This document shows, one piece after another, positions 15,815-21,187 of a stretch of DNA of 21,187 nt. The DNA is taken from assembly GCA_018662715.1 (NCBI GenBank), contig JABJFP010000050.1:1-21187 (forward strand), written 5' to 3'. Every line of letters begins with the position of its first letter. Positions within the stretch are counted from its first letter, which is position 1. The translations under genes and the position numbers were made by a program. The notes beneath the pieces were generated by a model, which saw only the letters and a list, made by a program, of their open reading frames with translations, was not told where the DNA came from and did no database searches. The stretch comes from Methanobacteriota archaeon (GTDB lineage: Archaea > Thermoplasmatota > Poseidoniia > Poseidoniales > Poseidoniaceae).

Positions 15815-15870
15815 AACGATGATTCGCTCAAAGGGCGTCAAAGCGATGCGCGGGATTCATAGCGAGGGTG

Positions 15871-15887
15871 CAACCCCATAGGGGTTG
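15871..15887 (+). promoter_or_regulatory. GC-rich hairpin in the thrS leader
   Basis: CAACCCC-ATA-GGGGTTG is a perfect 7-base-pair inverted repeat with a 3-base loop. It ends 2 bases before the thrS ribosome binding site GGAGGA. No run of T follows, so it is not an ordinary intrinsic terminator. GGTT at 15883-15886 could instead pair with AACC at 15895-15898, placing the ribosome binding site in a loop, so two exclusive folds can be drawn. A further pair, TCGCT (15824-15828) and AGCGA (15842-15846), lies upstream. A role in controlling thrS is inferred. Confidence 0.45.
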
Positions 15888-15889
15888 TC

Positions 15890-15895
15890 GGAGGA
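15890..15895 (+). promoter_or_regulatory. Ribosome binding site that decides the thrS start
   Basis: GGAGGA lies 7 bases before ATG 15903. It favours this start over the in-frame TTG at 15885, which would sit inside the leader hairpin. Confidence 0.55.
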
Positions 15896-15902
15896 ACCAT
15901 TG

Positions 15903-17924
15903 ATGAGCATGATTCATGTCACTTTGCCGGATGGAACGGTGAACGAATACGCCGCAGGCATTACCTGCGCAGAAGTCATCACCGATGCAATGGGCAAGAA
16001 ACATGGTTGCCTTGCCGCAAAAGTGAACGGTACTGAGTACGATATGTCTCATGTGCTGGATGAGAATTGTTCCGTTGAAGGCATTCGTTCTGATTCCGAT
16101 GAAGGCATTCACATCCTTCGGCACTCTGCCGCTCACCTTCTTGCTCAAGCGGTAATGGAACTCTATCCCGATGCACTGCCAACGATTGGCCCTGCAATTG
16201 ACCGAGGATTCTACTATGATTTTGCAATGGAACCCATCGCAGAAAGTGACCTCAAAGCTATTGAAAAGAAAATGAAGGAATTGGCTCGTAGGAACTTTAC
16301 TGTTGAACGTGTAGAACTGTCTGAAGACGACCTTCGAGAACACTTTATTGACAATCCTTACAAAATTGAGATCATCGATGATAAGTTGGAAGATGGGGAT
16401 GGGTCAACCATCTACAAGCAAGGCGAATGGTACGACCTTTGCCTTGGACCGCACGTCCCGAACACCTCCAGATTGATGTTCATTAAACTCACTTCGGTTT
16501 CTCCCGCTTATTGGCGGGGCGACCAAGATAGAGAACAACTCGTCCGAATTTACGGGTTGGTTGAACCAACAAAAGATGCCCTAAGGGAAACATTACACCG
16601 TATGGAAGAAGCCAAAAAGCGAGACCATCGCAAACTCGGCAAGGACTTGCAGTTGTTCCATATTGACGAGGAAGTCGGTCAAGGTTTGATTTTGTGGACT
16701 CCAAGGGGGGCCGTTATTCGTCAGGAATTACAGGATTTTATTTCTCACCATTTGCGACGCCAAGGCTACAAGCAGGTCTTTACGCCTCACATTGGAAAAC
16801 TAGACCTTTACCGCAAATCCGGTCACTTTCCATACTACCAGGAATCACAATACCCTCCTCTTGTTGAACGAGATTTAATGAATAAATTAGCCGATGAGGG
16901 ATGCACATGTGGCGAATTATCAAATCTCATGAGAACTGGTGAAATCGAAGGATATATGCTAAAACCAATGAATTGTCCTCATCACATCAAAATTTATGCA
17001 AGTCAATCTCGCTCCTACCGAAATCTTCCACTTCGTTTGGCCGAATTTGGTACGGTTTACCGCTGGGAACAATCCGGAGAAATTTCCGGCATGACCCGAG
17101 TCCGTGGATTTACACAGGATGATGCACATTTGTTTGTGACAGAAGATCAAATTGCAGAGGAAGTTCTCGGTTGTATTGAATTGGTTCAAATCATCTTTGA
17201 CAAACTTGGCATGTCGGATTATCGTGTTCGTGTTGGACTTCGTGACCCTGATTCCGACAAATATGTTGGAGACCCAGCACGATGGGACAAGGCCGAAGAA
17301 GCATGCCGTGCGGCAGCAGCCTCTCTTGGTGTGCCGTGGGCCGAAGAAGAAGGCGAAGCAGCGTTTTACGGACCCAAGATTGATTTCGTAGTCAAGGACG
17401 TTATCGGAAGAGAATGGCAACTTGGTACTGTTCAGGTTGACTATAATTTGCCTGAGCGTTTTGATTTGACCTACATGGGCAGTGATGGAGAACATCACCG
17501 TCCGGTCATGATTCACAGAGCACCATTCGGTTCCATGGAACGCTTTTGTGGCGTTCTCATTGAACACTTTGCAGGTAAGTTCCCAACTTGGCTTACGCCA
17601 ACTCAATGCCATATCATCACCTTGGGAGAGCGACATGAAGCCTATGCAACGAAGGTTGCTCATGCTTTGAGGGAACATGATATCCGGGTCGAAGTTGATG
17701 CAACAGATGCTCACATCAAAAAGAAAATCAAGACTTACCGGAAACTTCAACCCGCCTACATGGTGATTCTCGGAGACGGTGAGATGGAAACCAATACGGT
17801 TAGTTTGCGAGCAAGAAACGGTGACCAAGTAGCCGATTTACCTCTTGATGATTTTATTCAACTCCTTCGTCACGAAATTGATGAAAAAACAAGCCAACCT
17901 TCGCTTGTAGCACCAACTGAATGA
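15903..17924 (+). CDS. thrS: Threonyl-tRNA synthetase, bacterial type
   Basis: A 673-residue class II synthetase that charges tRNA-Thr. A TGS domain (about 1-63) is followed by the alanyl/threonyl editing domain with H74/H78 (HSAAH) and C180/H184 (YDLCLGPH), so mischarged serine should be removed. The catalytic core has zinc ligands C358 (KPMNCPHH), H409 (DDAHLF) and H538 (MIHRAPFGSMERF). The anticodon-binding domain starts near 565. This is the bacterial architecture; most euryarchaea instead carry a DTD-like editing domain. Residues of about 317-351 form an insertion with CTCGE (C334, C336) between motif 1 and the zinc cysteine, longer than in E. coli. It is followed after 10 bases by the large membrane protein, probably in one transcript. 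Confidence 0.97.
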   Translation: MSMIHVTLPDGTVNEYAAGITCAEVITDAMGKKHGCLAAKVNGTEYDMSHVLDENCSVEGIRSDSDEGIHILRHSAAHLLAQAVMELYPDALPTIGPAIDRGFYYDFAMEPIAESDLKAIEKKMKELARRNFTVERVELSEDDLREHFIDNPYKIEIIDDKLEDGDGSTIYKQGEWYDLCLGPHVPNTSRLMFIKLTSVSPAYWRGDQDREQLVRIYGLVEPTKDALRETLHRMEEAKKRDHRKLGKDLQLFHIDEEVGQGLILWTPRGAVIRQELQDFISHHLRRQGYKQVFTPHIGKLDLYRKSGHFPYYQESQYPPLVERDLMNKLADEGCTCGELSNLMRTGEIEGYMLKPMNCPHHIKIYASQSRSYRNLPLRLAEFGTVYRWEQSGEISGMTRVRGFTQDDAHLFVTEDQIAEEVLGCIELVQIIFDKLGMSDYRVRVGLRDPDSDKYVGDPARWDKAEEACRAAAASLGVPWAEEEGEAAFYGPKIDFVVKDVIGREWQLGTVQVDYNLPERFDLTYMGSDGEHHRPVMIHRAPFGSMERFCGVLIEHFAGKFPTWLTPTQCHIITLGERHEAYATKVAHALREHDIRVEVDATDAHIKKKIKTYRKLQPAYMVILGDGEMETNTVSLRARNGDQVADLPLDDFIQLLRHEIDEKTSQPSLVAPTE

Positions 17925-17934
17925 GGAAAAGGAA

Positions 17935-20475
17935 ATGACGAATCTGGAAATCATTCAAGGATTTTCATTTAGTATGGTTCCTTCGTTATTTCTAGCATTT
18001 CTAACGGCGTGGTTATTTTGGGACCGAGTCGTCCCGAGACAACTCAAAGGACTACAGGTTGCTTTCAAAACGGGAGATAAGCGGTATGAAGTTCATCAGG
18101 TTACCGAATCCATTGATGATGTAAAACATCTTCTTTCTCTCCGTGGTATGCGTTTTGGCGTCCTATCTTATCTCATGGCCCTCATGGGTAGCCTGCTTTT
18201 CTTGTTCGAATTCATTGCGGTTAGAATGGAGTTCTCCGAGGGCTTTCATGCACCCGCAGTCGCTCTTGCTTTGATGCTCATCATACTGCCTGCTGTGATC
18301 TCAAGTGGAACTTCATTAGGTGCACAAGTGATTCGCCCATTGGGTACTATGAGGGCAACCATGCAAAACAATACGCGCATACGAAATGCAGGATATGTTG
18401 TTTTAACCATCTCTTGGCTTCTCCTTGCTGTTGCAGTAGGGTTGGTTCTCAAAAACCGAGGTGTCTCACAGACACATTTCATCAGTATTGCAACACTTGT
18501 TGCGTTCAGCCCAGCAATTCTTGCTTACGGGCGCATTCTCGGGTCTTCATGGCACGCCTTGAAACAATCCTCCCGTCAAATTTCCAAAGGAAAATCCTCT
18601 CCTTTCCACAACCATTTGCCAAATGCACGCCAACAATTTATTGCTCAAGTGGTTCATTTGAACTTGGTAGCCATGCCGTTTGTAGCGATCAACACGTTTC
18701 TCTCTTTGCTGGTTCTCTTGTATGACCCAACAATGTTTACTCATTCAGACCGCGTGCTCAGCCTTCCTGAATACCGCCTTCAATCCACCTATATGGAGGA
18801 AGGAGGATTGCTTGGATTTGGCCTTATTGAACTCTTTTCCCATATACCCCAAGCTGGTATTCGCGTCCCAATTGTGACCTCTCTCTTGCTGTTCTTATTA
18901 CTGAACGTTGCTGCGGTAGGATTCCTGTTTGTCTATGAAGTGGCACGAATTCTCTTCCTTGATATTCAAGATGTTTCAGGCGTAGGTGGGATTCGCCTTG
19001 CAGACAGTAGATTGCTCCGAGCAGAACCAGTACAGCAAGCCAGTCTCCTCAATTTCTGCTTCACAGGATTCGCTGGTCAATCCATGTTGTTGTTAGCCCT
19101 TGCAATGATCACTTTCTGGGATTCTAGTTTTCTCCCACAAGGCGCTGCGTGTGGTTCTTGGGAAGCCAGTGTTTGTTCAGTGTTGGAAAAAGACATGTTG
19201 GAAGAGTTGACTTGGATGCTTGCTTCAGGCGGACAGGTTGCGTTCCTGGCGGTATGGAGTCTCTCTCTGCGAAGGTCAGGCCAACTCTACGATATCTCAT
19301 TCGACGCTTCAATGGATGAAGACCGCACCCGCCTAAGAGGGATGAGCGATATGATCTATGTCAAACAACGCTCTGTTAACGAACTTATTGCAGCAGAAGA
19401 TTGGGACACAGCTCTGCAACGGTATGAATCCTTATCAGAAACGAAGGAGGCCACCCTCGTTGGGTTGGATATGGTTCGCAAAACCAAAGCAACCATGCTT
19501 CTGTTTGCTGCCTTGGGTCGGTGGGACGAGGCTGAAGAAATAGCAATTGATCTTCTCGCGCTTAAGGGAGGAAGAGATGCTCAACTATCGAGAATGGTTC
19601 TCTGTGCAGCAAGCCTCGCTCAGCGTGATATGAAGGAAGCCCGTCCTCGACTTGACCTTCTGCCAAATGACGACATTGAGGCGGTCCGTATAAAGTGGGT
19701 TTCAACCGTTCTAAACAGCAAAGGAACTTTGAATAGCCAGACCAAATCTATGCTCGGTATTGACCCTCTGACAAAGAAAAACATCGAAATGTTACGTCAG
19801 TATGGGGCGGCCGAAGTCTCAACTCCACGTCCAAAGAAGGTCATGACTGCCATTGACCGCAGAGTGTTCCTCTCTGAAATAGCTCGCATGCGATTGGTAG
19901 GCAAGAGTGAATATGCGCTTAACCTGCTTGAGGAGGCCATAGAAGCCGCTCAGGACATTGACTGGGTGCACGGTAGAATCACTCAAAGTCTTCTAAATTT
20001 TGATGTTGGTCGTGTGATGACTGCGGTGGACCTTGCAGAGCGGGTTGCAAAAGAACATCCACGTAATCCTCACGTGCGATCGATTATGATTCATTATGCA
20101 GCCTTAGGCCATACGGCCATGCCATCATCCGAGCATACCAAGATTGAGTGGCTCTTTGAACTAGGAAGCGATTGGAGAGTCACCTGGCCTAAGCACACCG
20201 TCGCACCTGCGCCAGTCTTAGAATCAGAACTGTTACGCCAACATGCTTGGTCGGCTAATGGCTGGGTTGGGTTATCCAGTGAGAAGGGATTGGAGCGATT
20301 ACAAAAGAGCAGGAAATCACCTCACAACAAACTGCCTGAGGAACTTCCTTTGGCCCTGTACACTCATCTGTCAGGTCTTCTCGTGACAATCGGTGGAATG
20401 CCTGTAGATTTAGGACTGCCAGGTGACTTTGATTTGGACTCTGCAGACAGTAAAGATTTACTCTCCCTGTCCTGA
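17935..20475 (+). CDS. 846-residue polytopic membrane protein with TPR-like C-terminal domain, unknown
   Basis: I do not recognise the family. Hydrophobic segments at about 11-29, 76-96, 106-126, 152-172, 182-203, 240-263, 312-340, 374-396 and 424-446 give eight or nine membrane helices. C406 and C414 lie between the last two and could form a disulfide if that loop is outside. From about 450 to the end the protein is soluble and helical, with TPR-like hairpins such as LIAAEDWDTALQRYESL, LGRWDEAEEIAIDLL and VGKSEYALNLLEEAIEAAQ. A membrane scaffold or assembly factor whose TPR part binds partners is a reasonable guess, no more. GAGGAAAAGGAA precedes the ATG, 10 bases after the thrS stop, so it is probably expressed with thrS. 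Confidence 0.8.
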   Translation: MTNLEIIQGFSFSMVPSLFLAFLTAWLFWDRVVPRQLKGLQVAFKTGDKRYEVHQVTESIDDVKHLLSLRGMRFGVLSYLMALMGSLLFLFEFIAVRMEFSEGFHAPAVALALMLIILPAVISSGTSLGAQVIRPLGTMRATMQNNTRIRNAGYVVLTISWLLLAVAVGLVLKNRGVSQTHFISIATLVAFSPAILAYGRILGSSWHALKQSSRQISKGKSSPFHNHLPNARQQFIAQVVHLNLVAMPFVAINTFLSLLVLLYDPTMFTHSDRVLSLPEYRLQSTYMEEGGLLGFGLIELFSHIPQAGIRVPIVTSLLLFLLLNVAAVGFLFVYEVARILFLDIQDVSGVGGIRLADSRLLRAEPVQQASLLNFCFTGFAGQSMLLLALAMITFWDSSFLPQGAACGSWEASVCSVLEKDMLEELTWMLASGGQVAFLAVWSLSLRRSGQLYDISFDASMDEDRTRLRGMSDMIYVKQRSVNELIAAEDWDTALQRYESLSETKEATLVGLDMVRKTKATMLLFAALGRWDEAEEIAIDLLALKGGRDAQLSRMVLCAASLAQRDMKEARPRLDLLPNDDIEAVRIKWVSTVLNSKGTLNSQTKSMLGIDPLTKKNIEMLRQYGAAEVSTPRPKKVMTAIDRRVFLSEIARMRLVGKSEYALNLLEEAIEAAQDIDWVHGRITQSLLNFDVGRVMTAVDLAERVAKEHPRNPHVRSIMIHYAALGHTAMPSSEHTKIEWLFELGSDWRVTWPKHTVAPAPVLESELLRQHAWSANGWVGLSSEKGLERLQKSRKSPHNKLPEELPLALYTHLSGLLVTIGGMPVDLGLPGDFDLDSADSKDLLSLS

Positions 20476-20492
20476 GGTCAGCGTTCACCTGT

Positions 20493-20681
20493 TCAAATGG
20501 GGCATGAAGAGTGCCCAAGCAGTTTGTAGAAGGGGCAAAATCCCATTGCAGAAGTAAGTATGCCCCAGGTGCCCAATGCAAGGAGAATGATGTCCCAGTC
20601 AATACCGGAGAGGTACTCTACGGTAACCATCCCGAAACCAGCAAAGAGACGAATAAGACGATCATTTATTCCGAGATTCAT
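20493..20681 (-). CDS. DUF2892 (YgaP-like) mini membrane protein
   Basis: A 62-residue protein of the usual DUF2892 length. It starts MNLGINDRLIRLFAG and ends GFCPFYKLLGHSSC, the family's two conserved ends, with two hydrophobic segments between (about 10-22 and 29-46). In bacteria this domain is found alone or fused to a rhodanese, as in YgaP, and its cysteines suggest a link to sulfur handling; no rhodanese is adjacent here. GAGG lies about 8 bases before the ATG and a TATA-like box is at 20715-20723. It converges on the large membrane protein, 17 bases from its stop codon. Confidence 0.8.
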   Translation of the reverse strand: MNLGINDRLIRLFAGFGMVTVEYLSGIDWDIILLALGTWGILTSAMGFCPFYKLLGHSSCPI

Positions 20682-20714
20682 TGTTTTTCCTCAATACCCA
20701 ATCTGTGGATATTA

Positions 20715-20723
20715 CATATAAAG
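20715..20723 (-). promoter_or_regulatory. TATA-like box of the DUF2892 gene
   Basis: The minus strand reads CTTTATATG. Transcription would begin near 20693, leaving about 12 bases before the ATG with room for the GAGG site. The rest of the gap 20682-20771 holds nothing else that I can name. Confidence 0.5.
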
Positions 20724-20771
20724 GACTGTTTTTATTGATTCTGCAACGATTTTACTTCACCTTGAGATAAT

Positions 20772-21187
20772 TCACGTCGTATTCAATATCGTAGGGCCAA
20801 CAATTTTTGCACCTTCCGGACCACTTATTGTGAAGGTTATGATGCAACTTTGTGAACAGATGTCTACACCGTTTTCGTTCACATTCAAGGTCTCTCCAAT
20901 TTCCCATGATGAATTATCCTTACCTCCCGGCTGAACCACTTGGCAGTCTCCGTCCGTAGTGGTTGTAGAGCAAGTATGGGAGATGCTATCCCGTGTGACA
21001 GTAATCTCAAGTTCGGAGAAATCCATGTCGGAGCCCCCTTTCTCATCAAGTATAATCATGAATAGGATGTCGGAGGATGATTCAGAATTCACTAAATCGC
21101 TTGAATCATCGAGGGAATAGTAGAATTTTTGTTGTTCGGTGATGCACCCTGAGGACATCAATGAGAACGAAAGCATGAGCATCAATA
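20772..21187 (-). CDS. Small secreted lipoprotein-like protein, N-terminus cut by window edge
   Basis: The visible 137 codons (to the TTG at 21185) begin inside a hydrophobic stretch leading to LMSSGC, a lipobox-like motif whose cysteine would be lipidated after export. The frame stays open to the edge. Start codons at 21185, 21182 and 21176 are possible but lack the positive residues expected of a signal peptide, so the true start is probably outside the window. The mature part is acidic, Ser/Thr-rich and beta-like: a DFSELEITVTRD segment, then SWEIGETLNVNENGVDIC and IITFTISGPEGAKIVG. That order resembles archaeal pilin-type N-terminal domains (DUF1628-like), but I cannot confirm it. Four cysteines in the mature part could form disulfides outside the cell. 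Function unknown. Confidence 0.7.
   Translation of the reverse strand, partial: LMLMLSFSLMSSGCITEQQKFYYSLDDSSDLVNSESSSDILFMIILDEKGGSDMDFSELEITVTRDSISHTCSTTTTDGDCQVVQPGGKDNSSWEIGETLNVNENGVDICSQSCIITFTISGPEGAKIVGPTILNTT

Noticed and set aside
15871..15887. The hairpin as an intrinsic terminator of the 103-residue gene.
   Set aside because: No T run follows; it is directly followed by the thrS ribosome binding site, so a leader element fits better.
16959..17828. Open frame of 289 codons on the minus strand inside thrS.
   Set aside because: It is antisense to the conserved catalytic and anticodon-binding domains, rich in Cys/Phe/His as shadows are, and has no ribosome binding site or family signature.

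Overview
The window looks like chromosomal DNA of a marine, non-methanogenic euryarchaeon, most likely Candidatus Poseidoniia (Marine Group II, Thermoplasmatota). The evidence is a group II chaperonin beside a bacterial-type DnaK, a bacterial-type threonyl-tRNA synthetase, a small protein resembling a Thermoplasmata family of unknown function, and secreted or surface-anchored peptidases. Several genes have archaeal TATA-like boxes and short leaders. The assignment is inferred from gene content; no rRNA or tRNA gene is present to confirm it. I saw no insertion sequence, integrase, CRISPR array or prophage gene. Gene density is high, and apart from the two ends the genes are complete.

Layout. 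1-960 (minus) is an agmatinase/arginase-family gene cut by the left edge. It diverges from a small conserved gene (1095-1511) and a secreted, membrane-anchored M14 carboxypeptidase (1555-2928). Next, all on plus, come an M17 leucyl aminopeptidase (3035-4528), a small-heat-shock-like protein (4680-5387), DnaK (5407-7290) and a divergent thermosome subunit (7350-8942). HMG-CoA synthase (9011-10582, plus) ends tail-to-tail, with interlocked stop codons, against a threonine dehydrogenase-type enzyme (10579-11634, minus). CTP synthase (11785-13422, plus) converges on a CobB-type sirtuin (13427-14140, minus), which lies behind an ATP-NAD-kinase-like gene (14214-15395, minus). On plus, a 103-residue disordered protein (15503-15814) is followed by a leader with a strong hairpin, threonyl-tRNA synthetase (15903-17924), and 10 nt later an unrecognised 846-residue polytopic membrane protein with a TPR-like tail (17935-20475). 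On minus at the right end are a DUF2892-like mini membrane protein (20493-20681) and a lipoprotein-like gene cut by the window edge.

How the genes fit together. The M14 enzyme probably trims peptides outside the cell and the M17 enzyme finishes them in the cytoplasm, as expected of a protein-degrading heterotroph. Small-HSP-like protein, DnaK and chaperonin form a holdase, refolding and folding series in one stretch, without grpE or dnaJ beside them. Sirtuin and NAD-kinase-like genes share NAD as substrate and are co-directional. HMG-CoA synthase supplies the mevalonate route to archaeal lipids.

The most interesting material is the chaperone cluster with its two upstream palindromes, the thrS leader hairpin, the ThrRS insertion, and the unknown membrane/TPR protein. 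I do not see a clear, wholly new multi-gene system.
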